From: Loxodes magnus
Taxonomy: Eukaryota; Ciliophora; Karyorelictea; Loxodida; Loxodidae
NCBI GenBank assembly: GCA_946699065.1
Contig: CAMPDV010000894.1
Location: forward strand, 1-64,000
DNA length: 64,000 bases
Reading direction: 5' to 3'
Below, piece by piece: positions 13,430 to 26,007 of the stretch (within the stretch, counting starts at the first letter, position 1; each line of letters opens with the position of its first letter). The position numbers and the translations under genes are program-made. Under the pieces are notes generated by a model that saw only the letters and a program-made list of their open reading frames with translations, ran no database searches and had not been told where the DNA came from.

Positions 13430-15480
13430 ATTAATTTTAATAAAAGCATGAAAGAGCTTTACAACATATCTTTGATATTATTTTTAAGAAAAATATCTAT
13501 GTCGCAAAATATTTAAACTACTAGGAGGAATGCACTAAAGTAAGGGACAGAAATGTTAAAACTAAGTAGCCTATCAAAAAATGTAGGTAATTTAGAACAT
13601 CAAATCTGACCATAGCTCTGTACAATCTTTTAATGGAAATGGCAAAGGCCATAAAATGATGACGAGAATATGCAGCTAAAAACTGTTAAAAGGGTAGGAA
13701 GTACGTATTACAATAGATTTTTAGAAGAAAATTACTACAACCAAAGACTCAGTACAGCAGAAAGGCAATAAAATGGAATAGTTCAAGCATTTCTCAGATA
13801 TCTGAAATAAGAACATGATAAAAATATTGAGAGTATGAAAATCCTTCAGACAGGAACAATCATTATATGATTCAAAAATAAGGGAACACTCTCTCAATTC
13901 GATAATAATTAGCATGGAAATGTAGAAATTTTGTAATACTAACAGAGCAAAGAAATATAGAGGAATTCTACAACTTTAAGAACTACCCGATTCATTGAAC
14001 ATTTAACATGTATTCAAGTTTTAGCCAGATAGAAACCCATCTATAGCAGTAAGGAAAATAGTATGTACAGAAATCGGAATTGTAAAAGATACAAATGAGC
14101 CAATGGGAAAATGAAAAATTATTTAGGATTGAAGAAGATCAAAGACGAAGAAAATATACCAGATAAGTTAGACGAATGAGATATAAGCACTTACTTGAGC
14201 CAATCTGGAAATCCCATAAACGTATCGTTTTATCGTCAACCATCAATTTGAAAATGTATTAGTTTTAACCAAAAAGGGCTCAGCTCAAATTAATGCTTAA
14301 GAAAAAAAGCTATAAAGGAAGCAATTAAAAATGCTAAGGAAGTAAAAATCAGGTTGATGCATTCAGAAATCAGGAATAAAATGCCTTACTATAAAGAGAA
14401 ACAGATAGTGAAGGAAAAGAAAGTGAAGAAAACTGAAGAAGATTAACCTTCAAATAAAATGCTACTTTTAATTTTTACCAAAAACAACAAATTTAAGCAA
14501 TACTAAGGTTTCTTTAAAAGCGATCGATTTTAATAGATACTTAACTACAAAATTAAATAAATAAAACTGAGGCGAAACTATCAATGTCACAGAAAACAGA
14601 AAGTAAAATATGAAATATACCAAAAAAACTGAAACATATATAAAACAGTGACAGGAAGGAAGTACGCATAAATACAACACGATATCTCAAAAAAAATAGA
14701 AAAAATATATAATGGAAAGGAAGATATTATCGAGTAAAAAAAACGAAGACATAAGTACAGGAAAAATAATAAATATTAGAACAATTTGGTTTTCACTCTA
14801 TTAAAGAAGAGGAAGCTAAAAATTCAGGGTAGTAAAATAGGAAGTAAAAGGAAATTATAATAAATAAAATAGACAGAATTAAACATATGCTCAGCAAATG
14901 TCAGAATAATAAAACAAAACAAGAATTAAACAAGTTTATGTGTGAAAAGAAGATAGAAATTATGGCGATTTAAGAAATATTTGCGTATCAAACTGATTAA
15001 ATGCCTTATATATACGGATTCAGAGCAATAATAAAATTGAACACAAAGCACTGCAAAGGAGTAGCATTTTATATAAAAGACGGAATTATCATCAGACCAA
15101 AGTATTTAATATAACGGATCTCAATCAAGCAGAATTATTTTAGAGGAAGATTAATAGGTTTAACATTTGATAATCAACTACCATTGATAAATGTATATAG
15201 CACTACAGCATCCTACTCTGATTAACTAATACCCTTTTATGAAAGTCTTTAATAATAGTAAGTGAAATAAGTAAAATATCTAATTAGATAAGGATGCTAA
15301 TAAATTGATAATTATATTAAATGAGATAAGAAGCAAGGAGAAAATTTAGATTGCATCTAAAAAAGGATAGGAAAAATTAATTCAATGATTTTTAAGATGA
15401 AATTAATTAAGGAAGATTAAACAACACTTGAAAAGGAATATAAAAAAATTAAAGTAGATAAAATACACACAATGGACATT
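13430..15480 (+). mobile_element. LINE-A copy 1: ORF1-like region and APE endonuclease, internally deleted
   Basis: This is a non-LTR retrotransposon related to 33740-36370 and 48310-50995. At 13430-14890 lies an ORF1-like basic protein. At about 14925-15245 lies an AP-endonuclease-type domain: a region reading ELNKFMCEKKIEIMAIQEIF, then KGVAFYIKDG, then LINVYSTT and FYESL, the usual order in LINE ORF2. Compared with the other copies about 560 bp is missing after 15250, including the GNFNAH motif, and the post-endonuclease linker follows directly. LINE-B sequence begins at about 15483. It is not autonomous as it stands. Confidence 0.8.
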
Positions 15481-15482
15481 AA

Positions 15483-16430
15483 AAATCGAAAAGGATATGT
15501 AGAATTTTAAAGAAAGCTGAAGGAAGCTCAATAAAAGTGGTAGCAAAAAAAAAGATGTTAAGCAAGCAGTAGAAAATTGAAGCAAAGAAAGCCAGAAAGC
15601 TTGCATAAAAGCAAATAGAACATCAAATAAAAGAACTTACCGACCCTGACTCTCCTCCATCGGTAAAAGGAAAGCGCCTTGAAGGGAATACTAAGGAGCA
15701 GGAATCTGATACAATCGAATCATTAAGCAATCAAATTTGACTTATGAAGAAAAATTTCTAAAAGCAGGATGAGGTAATATTTAATCTCGCGGAAAAGATA
15801 AGGGAACTCCTAAATACAATCGAAGAACTTAATTAGGAAACAAACTGTTTAAGGAATCAACTGATACAAAGTCAAGTAGTGACTAAAGAACAACTCTGAC
15901 TATAATCCTAATCTAGATCTAACAAAGTTGACAGAATGGACATTGAATAAGAATAAAAAACATAGAACTAATAGAATTAATAAGAATTGAAATAAGAATA
16001 GAATCTAATAGCTAGAATAGAAAAGATAGAGAGCCACTTATATCCAGAATTCAAGCCTTAAATCACCAAATATAGAAGATGCTGGTTATGCCACTCAAAT
16101 AACCATTTACTGAAGACTTGCCAAAGCTTTAAGTAACTAAAGAGAAAGGAAGATCAAAAGACGTGAAGATAACTTACAAGACTATACGTAACTCCATAAG
16201 GAGTATTCAAGAAGAAGATTTCCAACGGAACAAGAAGATTATCATAGTGGTTACCTCCCACTTAAAAAACTTGGTCGTGGTTTCCACAGCGTTAAAAAAC
16301 TGGCAGCGAGAACCTGGTTTAGATTCCAGGGAACGCAAACTTTTTTTGACTTTTAGTTTACTATATATATATAAAAGTGGTAGCAACAAATTACCATACT
16401 CATAAAGGAACACATAAACAGAATAAGTTT
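15483..16430 (+). CDS. LINE-B ORF1: coiled coil and CCHC zinc knuckle
   Basis: The frame gives a Lys/Ala-rich helix, an acidic coiled coil (EKIRELLNTIEELNQET, about 15800), a Gln/Asn-rich stretch and a CCHC knuckle at 16080-16121 reading CWLCHSNNHLLKTC. A one-base frame change near 16160 leads into a further protein-like stretch (RRRFPTEQEDYHSGYLPLKK) of unusually high G+C. The layout is that of LINE ORF1, an RNA-binding chaperone for the element. It joins LINE-A remnants without a clear boundary, as if inserted into LINE-A. The reverse transcriptase follows on the same strand. Confidence 0.75.
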
Positions 16431-17230
16431 AAAAGAAGATTTAGTGTGCTATATAAAAACGCTCTCCTAATGAAAAGCTGTAGGACCTGATGGAATATAA
16501 ATAGGAACAATAAGAGCTGGAGGAGATAAGCTTTCTAACCTAACCGCAACATTAACATAAAAAATAATACAATCTGGAGCTATACCAAGCAAAATAACAA
16601 GATCTTTTATTATACTACTTCATAAAAAAGGTAAAGTGGAAGACCTATGAATTATAGGCCGATTTCACTTTTAATTCATATAGTAAAAATCATAGATCTC
16701 TGATTATTTGGATAAACAAACTCATACTTGAACAGGTATGACGATGAATTATAATATGGTTTCAATCAAGATAAATCATGCTCATAGCAAATCTTCAATC
16801 TAAGAACTGCACAAGAATGACTTAAGCAAAATAATCAAGAAAAAGCAGTAATATTTATTGATATTAAAAAAACTTTTCCTTAGTAATAAGAGAAGATATA
16901 TGAAAGATACTAAATGAAATTGAAATACCTAAGCAAATAATCAAGCTCCTTAATGAGAAGAAAAAAAGATAAAAATAAATGATTTAATATCAGAACAGTT
17001 TTAAAAGAGGAAAGGAGTTAAATAAGGTAGATCATGTTCACTAAGGTTATTCAATATTATAATAAATAAACTTCTCAACTAATTAAGATAAAATAAAATA
17101 GGAATAACCATAAGCATGGAATAAGAATAATATACAGAGGAATGATATATGGGATCATTAGCATATGCAGATGACATTAAATGATGGTAAGTCCAAATTT
17201 CAAGAGATGATTGAGATATTACAACAATAA
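16430..17230 (+). CDS. LINE-B reverse transcriptase, frameshifted
   Basis: Canonical LINE reverse transcriptase motifs occur in order: WKAVGPDGI (Trp is UGA at 16471-16473), ILLHKKGK, NYRPISLL, QYGFNQDKSC, AVIFIDIKKTF, IPKQIIKLL, GVKQGRS and the catalytic LAYADDI (YADD within 17161-17175). At least three frame changes separate them (near 16640, 16870 and 16985), more than short introns easily explain, so this copy is probably dead. The thumb and C-terminal knuckle are missing. Confidence 0.85.
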
Positions 17231-17284
17231 TCTTAATATAAATAATAGCATAATAACATAAAATAATTTAATAATGTGAAAATG

Positions 17285-18330
17285 CCTTTATTTGGCTTGC
17301 TATTTATTATCTTATAAAAAGTCTCAAGAATCATTGAAAGACTCATTGAAGTTGTTCATTTCTTCTCCAGATTCATATTCTTTATTACATATCTTAGGCT
17401 ACTAATCTACCCTTTCTTTACCATTAATATTTTATTCGAATCTCAGTCTTTTCCAAACATTTGCTTTGTTCTACTTTTTTGATTTCATTATTATTTGCTA
17501 GAGTAATTAGTCTCCACCAATCATTTTTTCTTCTATGGATCACCTTAAGACACACAATAAATATAAGAAAGGTTTTTAAGAAATTGCTTATTTTTGCTTT
17601 TTTGTATTTTGGTATCTCCAATAATTTTATTTTTGTTTTCTAACCTTCTCCAGAATCAGCACATAATTTATCTTCTTTTTATTACCTGATTGATTATCTA
17701 ATTTTTTATATTTGATTATTATTTAAGTTTAACTACTCAATCTCCTCTAGATTATCATAGCTTTAATCATAATTTATTAATAGTTTAATTAATTAAGATT
17801 TATAATTTTTTATATTTTATCTTATGTTTTTTTATTTCTTAATTAAGTATATAGAAGCTTTTAAGCTCAATTCTGTATTAAAAATTGTATTATAATTTTA
17901 AGTAACTTAATTTTTATGTAAATGCTGCTTATTTGTTTAATTAATTTCTAAGCATTTAGCAAACATTAGCTAGAAATGAGTATTATTATTATTACTTTTC
18001 AGATTTATGTATTCCTTTCATGATTTATGGAAATTATTAAAAAATTCCCTCTAACTATTGAGATAAAGGTAACAGCTTAAGGTATTATTGTTAGATTATT
18101 TTATTTAAAAGGTTGTAGATCTTAAAGTTAGTGCTATCTCAATTTGATAAGATAATAATTTGATAAAGAAATAGCAGTAAATAAGCAATAAATTGTAAGA
18201 TGAACTGAAGTATATTTTGATTAGTAAGTTTTTAATAAACTAAATGAAAAATGAAATATAAATAGGATCGTAAAGATATAAAATAAGAATAAAACAATTT
18301 TTATTAAGAATTTAATCATTCCCAATCAAA
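17285..18330 (-). CDS. Unknown protein family D, copy 2
   Basis: It is homologous to 9245-10110 on the same strand. The best part runs from about 17800 down to 17290: YDNLEEIEQLNLNNNQ, QKIRQSIRQQKEDKLCAD, an EIPKYKKAKISNFLK segment and a Trp-containing basic tail. It ends close to the 3' edge of the convergent LINE-B reverse transcriptase. Function is unknown; association with LINE sequence in both copies hints at a mobile-element ORF. Confidence 0.4.
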
Positions 18331-18439
18331 AAGTAAAGTTATATCTTTTACAAGCAACTAAAATAATTGTATAATTCATTAAAAAATTATCTTTTTCAAA
18401 TTGAAGATTTAAATAATTATTTAAAATGGTTGGAGTGAT

Positions 18440-19040
18440 AACAAATATAGCAAAATAACAAAGATAAATTTATAATTAAAAAGAATAAAAATTATACCTA
18501 GTTAAAAAATGTATGCAATATTTAATAAAAAGGAATGGTAAATAAATAAAAGTTATACAAAAAATAAAGGTTAAGTTATAAAAATAAATTAAAATTTTAT
18601 TTATTGTAATATTGTCTTATTTTTTATTGTTAATAACTTTTATTTTTAAAACATAAAATTTGATTAAAAAAGATTTACTTAATTTATTAGTTTATTAGTA
18701 ATATTCACAATTAATGGAAATTATCGAAAGACTTATAGATTTTTAGCATATTTGTAATATTTAGTTTGTACTATTTTATTTATATTAATTAGTTATTAAG
18801 TTATTCTGATAATAATTTTAATTAAACTTAAATAAACCCTATTATTATTAAATATATATTTAAGCTCAATATCATTTATAAATTAATAATCTTATATAAA
18901 GTTATAATTTTCCCATATAAGATCTAAATAATTAATCAAATGTGTATTAGACTAACTATAACATTATTATCAAGCTTAGTTTATATTGTTATTTATACTA
19001 TAAGTCTATAACCACTATAACTACTATTTTTATAAACACA
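18440..19040. other. AT-rich stretch without recognisable genes
   Basis: Very AT-rich sequence with runs of A and T. I see no conserved motif, repeat partner or convincing reading frame. Confidence 0.5.
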
Positions 19041-19044
19041 AATT

Positions 19045-19440
19045 ATTAATGTGATATTACCGTTAATAGCTTTGTCGCAAGTTAGCCACTTATTTTTATT
19101 TAAATCTTCTCATTATTCTTTTTGTCTTAGTACATTATCAAATGAAATGCATAAGCTTCTCTATATTGGGAATCTTCTTATTCAAATATTATTTTCATAT
19201 TTTGTTGCAAATACACATTTAAAAATTAAATCCTAATTTAAACATGTCAGTCAAACCTTAGAATTCTAGCGAGAGCTCTCGGGGAAGTTAGGCATAACTC
19301 TTTTGAGCTTGTCCATTCTTATTCGTGATGGCATCAAATGCAAGATTACTCTCAATACAGTTATTCACTGTTCCAGATTACCTACAAAATTCTCCAACTA
19401 TTTTATATTATCTGCTTAATTTTAGTATATGGATATGCTT
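19045..19440 (-). CDS. Coding-like fragment, unknown
   Basis: The minus strand reads as protein with higher G+C than the flanks: NLAFDAITNKNGQAQKSYA, then LPRELSLEFQGLTDMFK, then a basic tail. It lies just downstream of the LINE C-terminal fragment on the same strand and could be its tail or a separate gene. No domain was recognised. Confidence 0.35.
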
Positions 19441-19599
19441 ATTACCAAACTATGCTTATATTAAATGCAAGACAAGAAGAAGATAGGAGAAGAAATTAAT
19501 ATACTAACAAATCAATTTTATATATAAGCCAAAGTGTGAATTATATTAATATTAATATTAATATTTATCCTAAAAAGATTTTTGGACATCTTTAATTGT

Positions 19600-20340
19600 A
19601 AAAAAATTATTCTTCCATCTAAAGACATTTAAATTTAAAAGTTTCATCTCATCACTTCCTTTTCATCAGCATTTCTTATCTATATGTTTTCTGATGATTC
19701 CTTCTTTTCTATTTTAATATTTCCATTCTTCAATCAAATAACAATCGGTGAAATATTTTGATTTGTAAATCTAACTCTACTGCTTGATTGTTGGGAAATA
19801 TAATTATATAAACTTAATCATTAGGAATAAAACGTTTTATTTCGAAATTCCCAATCTTTTATTATAATAATTCCCTTATGTCGTAATAGTAGTTACATTC
19901 CATTATATGTTTAAAGGTATCGTAATCTCCACAGATGCAGTAAGGGTTATCGATTAGGTATCAACAGTTTTAAAAATAATTTCGGAAATTGGTTGATTGA
20001 GTTCTGAGCTTATATATACTTATAATTTCTTTTCTATATGATTTGTTCAGTTTAGTTTAGTTAATTTCTAGAAATTAATATAGATTTTGAAATTATTAAG
20101 TATATATTTTAGTAGTAGGCATTCTATTAATCTTTAGGCTTCAGTTGTATAAAATTTATGCTAAATTTACATTTTTATTTGCTTAGTAAATGATTTTAAA
20201 CTGCAATTATGTTCTGAGTTATCCAATTGAATATTATAATATGCATTCATGTTTTTTAAGTCCTCAAAATACTAATATCCTTCTTTCCAATTATTTTAGA
20301 AAAGCGTTGTGATAGTTGATTGTGGATAATAAATAGAGAA
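19600..20340 (-). mobile_element. LINE C-terminal end with CCHC motif
   Basis: The frame from about 20340 down to 19990 reads about 115 residues with UGA as Trp. After a frame change near 19970 comes a C-terminal knuckle, C-x-C-x9-H-x4-C, in YCICGDYDTFKHIMEC. This motif follows the reverse transcriptase in many LINEs. A similar one occurs at about 29194-29241 in LINE-C. The reverse transcriptase itself is absent, so this is a 3' remnant. Confidence 0.65.
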
Positions 20341-20514
20341 AGTGATTCAATAAAATGAATTAATTATGAATTATAACTAATCTAATATCTTTATAAATTT
20401 AAAATTAAGAGAAATTAAATTTAAATCAATAACTCTAAAAGTTAAAAAGCAAAAAAGGGTAAAAATTAATACTTTAATTCTAAATAAAAATAGATTAATT
20501 TAATTATATAAAGA

Positions 20515-21240
20515 TGTTTAACTTTCAAAACCTTAGTCTGGAGAAGCTGTTGTTTAAATGCATTATACTCCTATAAATCCAGCTTTTTCTTTAAATGTCA
20601 TTATAATATAGCTTATCTTCAAATAACTAAACCTAAAATATCTGTTTTCTAAGAATCAGGAGTTGTTATAATTAAAGGAAAAAGATGCAATATAATGTTG
20701 GAACTATAAAAAATGTTTATATCTTGTAAGATTTAGGAGTAGCTTCGTATACAGGAAGAAGCGTAATATATATTTAGTTTTTTCTAACTCTGATTTCGAA
20801 AATGATCTAGAATAATAATGTGAAAGTAAGGAATCAAGTATATATTTAATTAATGTGAAGTTTAGGATATTCACTAATTTTTTGATGCAGTTGGAGTTTC
20901 TAGGACTAAAATTTCATGCTAAATATATTAAATTTAATAGTTAAATTTAAGTTTATGGAAATATAGTTTAAAAATCTTGATAGTTTATTAATCTGACTTA
21001 AGTATTAGAAATATTATAATAAAAGGTTTATAAGTTTATTAGTGGTTGAAGTAAGCAGGTTTCTACGATTTTATAGGAAACTTTTCTAATTAAATTAAAA
21101 TTAGGTTGGTAGCGAATTGAATTCTTAATTTGTTTGGGAAAGAGGTAATGTTGTTGATTAATATTAAGTTGAAATATAATAAGGTAATGATTTTCTTACT
21201 TTTAAATAAATAAAAGCCTAGTTATGATATTATTTATCGA
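20515..21240 (+). CDS. Possible gene, unknown function
   Basis: The plus strand has protein-like stretches, including SGEAVVQMHYTPINPAF at about 20535, with frame changes that may be short introns. No family was recognised. The gene, if real, precedes the WD40 copy on the same strand. Confidence 0.3.
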
Positions 21241-21726
21241 GTATAAATTAATTATTTAGTTTGCTTAATTATTTACTTTTATAATTACACAATATTTATT
21301 TTCATCTCTATTTAGATAAAAATTAACCATTCCACTATATAAATCCTTATTTGAAATACTTTAATAGACATAATTAAACATATTAAAGCTTATTTTAAAA
21401 ATAAAAGCTTACAATTTAAAAATCTTAAACTAAAATTAGTGATAATGTAAACATTTCTAGTTAGTTTAAATATTTACTTTCTACAACTTTTTTATATTAC
21501 ATTTCTATAACCACTTTCGCTTAGAATAACCATTAAAGTAATTCATTATTCTAGTTCATTATTTTAAGAGGAACCTAAATAAAAAATGCTAATTAATTAT
21601 TAGTAACAAAATAGAGTAATTTTAAGTATACTTAATTAATTAATTATTTAGTTATTTAATTTTCTTTTAATTAAGCCAAATATTTAGATGGCTTAATTAA
21701 GCTTATTGTAACCTATAAATATTAAA

Positions 21727-22700
21727 ATGGAAAACAAATAAAATTTACTAAATGCAATTTTTTGCGAAAACTCTTAAGATAACGAAACGGTTTCTTTGGA
21801 AGAATACCATTTCTTATATTTAAATATGAAATCTTACCAAATTTATGCTTCTAAAGACTTATTAATAAGATTAACTTGGATAAAAGTTAAGGTATTTTTT
21901 AATATTTTTAGACTAAGTCATCACTGGTCACTCCTCATATGTTTACTCGGTAGCCATATCAAATGACCTGAATTGAATTGTATCTAGTTCAGGATACCCT
22001 GAAAATTCTATAAAGATCTGGAAATTACAGACTGTTACCCTCCTAAGAACTTTATCGGGACATACCTCTTGAAATAGCTCGGTAGTTATCTCACCTGATT
22101 AGAAATGAATTATATCAGCATATGAAGATACAAAGATCAAGATCTGAAATTTCCAGACTGGTACCCTCCTAAGAACTTAGAAGGGACGCACTTCTATCAT
22201 TTGATCGGTAGTTATCTCCCTTGACTAGAAATGAATCATATGCAACTAATGATAAAACGATCAAGATCTGGGATTTACAGACTGGCCTGCTTATTCAAAC
22301 TTTTTCTGGTCACTCAAGTTATGTTTTATCGGTAATTTTATCTTTGGACAATAAGTATATAATATCGAGTTCTTCTGATAAATCAAGTAAGATATGAGAC
22401 TTCTCTACTGGTTAGCTAGTTCGTACTCTTCAAGGTCACACGAAAGGTGTATCAAGTATTCAGTTAAATTCTGATTCAAGTGCTATATTTTCTGGTTCTT
22501 ATGACCATTTAATCAAGATATGGGATTTTAATAGGGGTGTGTGTATATAGACTCTTTATGGGCATACATAACCAATTGAATCTATAGCATTGAGTAGTGA
22601 TAATAAATGGCTAGTATCTGGAACAGATGACAATACTGTGAGGAAGTGGAGGATTGCTAGTTAAGAGTTGAGGAATAAATTTATTGAAGACTAATTAAAT
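21727..22700 (+). pseudogene. WD40 repeat protein, copy 1 (one internal frameshift)
   Basis: Exon 1 (to 21891) and exon 2 (from 21912) flank a 20-nt GT-AG intron at the same position as in the copies at 42781 and 56927. Exon 2 encodes six WD repeats, with KIWK, KIWN, KIWD, KIWD, KIWD and RKWR at the blade ends. Several of these Trp codons are UGA, as is the Trp of LNWIVS. WD40 propellers are protein-binding scaffolds. The ATG at 21727 is out of frame with the rest because 4 bp are missing relative to the copy at 57097, and a further frameshift lies near 22232 in the third repeat. It is probably inactive, though its last three repeats are clean. Confidence 0.75.
21892..21911 (+). other. 20-nt spliceosomal intron (predicted)
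   Basis: The 20 bases start with GTATTT and end with TTTAG. Removing them joins the frame that matches exon 1 of the minus-strand copy to the first WD repeat. Introns at the homologous position occur at 42781-42800 (20 nt) and 56927-56948 (22 nt). Confidence 0.75.
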
Positions 22701-22729
22701 TTGAGGGTTTAATTTTTGAATGATTAAAA

Positions 22730-25490
22730 GTAGATAAAAAGTATATATTTGATATTAGATTTGTTATAAAGTTTAAAAGGATTAGTTAATTTTGTATTGA
22801 AGGTATATATATTTTATGTTTATACTTCTTAGTAATTTTAAAGGCCTTAATATTGTTTGGTATTGATATTAAGATTTGAAGTTCGGATAACATTATAATA
22901 AATATTAATAAAATTTAAAACATTATTTAGACCATTTTATGCTCAGCGATTTATCTAGCAAAGATTTTTGGATAGAATAAATAAAATTTTTTTAATATCT
23001 ATAAAAGGAAAAATAGAATAGAAGTTTGAAAGTATTGGAATGTTTTAAAAAATGAATTAAAAAAAACTATAAATGCAAATAGATCTGAAATGGGGTAAGC
23101 ATAAATCTACACATAGGTATAATATAGAATTATAATAAGTTAGCCAAATATAATAATAATATGTAAATAATTAATATAGTTCTCCCTTATACTTAAAGTA
23201 AAATTGAATTTGTTAGTATATTTAGTTGTTCTCCTATAGTGAATAAGTATAAAATAATTTGATGATTAAATTTGACGTAAGCAATAAATAAAAAAATAAG
23301 AAATAGAGTTTGAAATAAATGAGAAGTAGAAGGAACTGTTGATAATATAATAGTTATTGATATAAATTTTGGAAATAGATTTAAAATGATAAATAGTTTG
23401 AAATAATTGATATTTGTTTAAATGAAATATAAATAATTTTACATGATATCTAAGAGATTATTAAATACTTTATATATTATATTAAAATAATTTTAATATT
23501 TTAGATAATTTATTTATTTATCAAATAGAATATTTTATTTAAATTCAAGTTATATTTGTCACTATGAAGAGCAAAATTTAATTTTAATAAACTTAAGTTT
23601 AATCATATTTCATTAATACAGTTAACATTATTCCTAAATACTTCTAACTCAAAAATTTAAAAATATCGTAAAATAAGTTACAAAATTTCTATAATAAATT
23701 TATATTAAATGTATAAAGGAAAATTACACAAAGTAATCCTAAAGGAAACTCCATTTGTATTTTAATTTAAAATGCTATAAATTATATTTTTAGTAAAATT
23801 AATAAAACAAGCTTGATTTTTGTTTCAATGAACTTTCAAAATATAACATATAAAATAATGTCAAAAACAAAAAAATTAAAACTTATTCTAAATTTAATTT
23901 TTAACAACCAACTTTTAGGATTCTAAAAAATGTACATAATTTAGTTTAATTTATAAAAAAATAAGGTTTTAAAGCAAAAGATATTGTCTAAATAAAAAGT
24001 TTCTGTAATATTTGAAATATAATAAGATAATAAATAATATTTGATAATGAATAGCTATAATGAAAGTTTGAATATTAAATAAATAAAATTTAATAAATAG
24101 ATTGATAAATATTAAAAAAATTAGTGATTAAGCTAATTTAAAAGAGTATATTTTTTGATAAAAGAATAAATAATCTATTTATAGGCATAAATAATAAGGG
24201 AATATAAGATTAAATTTTTAATTATTTTAAATTTTACTAAAATATTAAATAGTTTTAAATAAATAAAGAAAAATACATTTTTACTAAAGTTTCTAAATAC
24301 TAAATTAATTATATAGCATGGTTACACATGTAAAAGCTAAGTTGTTCTAAATTTAAAAAATAGTATTTTGAGATTAAATCAAACTATTTATTTATTTTAT
24401 TTAAAAACATTATTATGAAAGAATATTCATAATTATATTATAAAAAAGATAATCTAAGTTTGTACCATTTAATTTTCTTTATCTATAATAGTCTTAATAT
24501 AATAAAATATAACAACCTACAAATAATTAAACTTACAATCTTATATACACTACAATCAATATATATAACTCTATAAATCTATAATCATCATTTAATATAT
24601 ATCTACTGTAGAACATTTATACATCAAATTAGAATTTGCAATCAAACCTTTATTAAAGTTGCTTTAAGAATCAAAAGTTATAACATATAACAAACATTTG
24701 CTACCAAATTATTTAAATTATTTAAATATATCTAAGTATCTTTATACTTAGTAATAATAAAAATGATATTCTAATATAATGCATATTAGCAAAATAAAAG
24801 TAATTAACAAATTAATATCATATTCATTATATCTAAAACATTAAAACTAAAGCTTTTTTAATTTATTAAGATATACTAAGTGTAAGTTAAAGCTATTACT
24901 ATTATATCTATACAAAATGCATATACATAATAATATTTCAAATATTTTATTTAATATCAATTTTAAAAACATTAATCATTTATTTCAATTTAAAAGATCA
25001 ACTAATTCAATTCAAACATTTTCCTATTCATTTTCTAATTATAAATAGTCATTATTTATTACTCATCTATTTTATTTATATTTTACACATTATATGTATT
25101 CAACGTGTCTCAAACTCTAAAATTCCTACATTATTTTAACATCAAACTTAACTCTTAAAAAACTACTTTTTTATAAGATAAACTGTCATAAGGTGAAATT
25201 ATAGTTTAAAAGCAAAATATTTTCATACAAACTATAAAACAAACTATTTATAAGAAATTAATTCAACTTGTGCAAGAATTTAGGGCACTAATATAACAGT
25301 AAATCTCTAAAAATTCCAATTCCAAAAGATATAGATGCAATGCTACAAGAAGACTTATTATTTAGTAAGTTAATCTAGAAATAAGAATTATACCATTATA
25401 GTAGATTTATTTAACAAACTTCATTTATCTTCAAGTTCATATCTTTTAGAAAAATTAAAAATATGTAATTTTAAAATTTTTATATGATAT
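22730..25490. other. AT desert
   Basis: About 2.8 kb of more than 80% A+T sequence. I found no family motif, repeat partner in the window or convincing frame. It probably represents intergenic DNA. Confidence 0.5.
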
Positions 25491-25495
25491 GTATA

Positions 25496-26007
25496 GTTAT
25501 ATTTAAAATATACACTAATTATTAAAAATACCATAGTTAATAAGATGGCTGTAGCATTGATTAATTTTCTGATAAAACCTTCTAATCTTATGATAAGGTC
25601 AAGTTCCTATTCGCTGAGAAATTCTCTGGTAAGAGTCAATCTTAACATGTGAACAAAATCTTTCCGATTACCCACTCTTGCTAGCGGTTTGAAGTCTGTT
25701 GGATCATAGTTATCGAATCCCAAGTTGAAGCTTATTGAATTAAGTAGCAGGATATCTAAGTTGTGTACATTAAGAGAGTGTTATTGGTTGTCTAGTAGAA
25801 GTTTCCAGCCCCTCGAAAGAGAAATTTGAAAATTTATAATTAATTAATTGTAAACTGCTTATTACTCTTTAGATCATCTTTCAAAGATTTAATATGCTGA
25901 ATTGAAAATATTTGTTACTATGCTTGGAGAAATTTGAATAGGTCATTTACCCAATGAGGAACTTAATTGAAGATGGTATCACTATAATTAGTTATTGCTA
26001 TTATTAT
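25496..26007. repeat. Dispersed repeat, copy 2 (pairs with 1-515)
   Basis: Same orientation and same internal structure as 1-515, containing element E at 25544-25830. The downstream sequence diverges at once after 26007. Confidence 0.8.
25544..25830. ncRNA. Element E, copy 2
   Basis: It is the close relative of element E at 51-330, with perhaps 5-7% substitutions, and more distant from the copy at 28470. No function is known; it is possibly a SINE or a structured RNA. Confidence 0.45.

Noticed and set aside
16163-16413. Overlapping genes on both strands in the GC-rich segment
   Set aside because: The plus-strand frame in line with LINE-B ORF1 explains it; the minus-strand ORF has no support.
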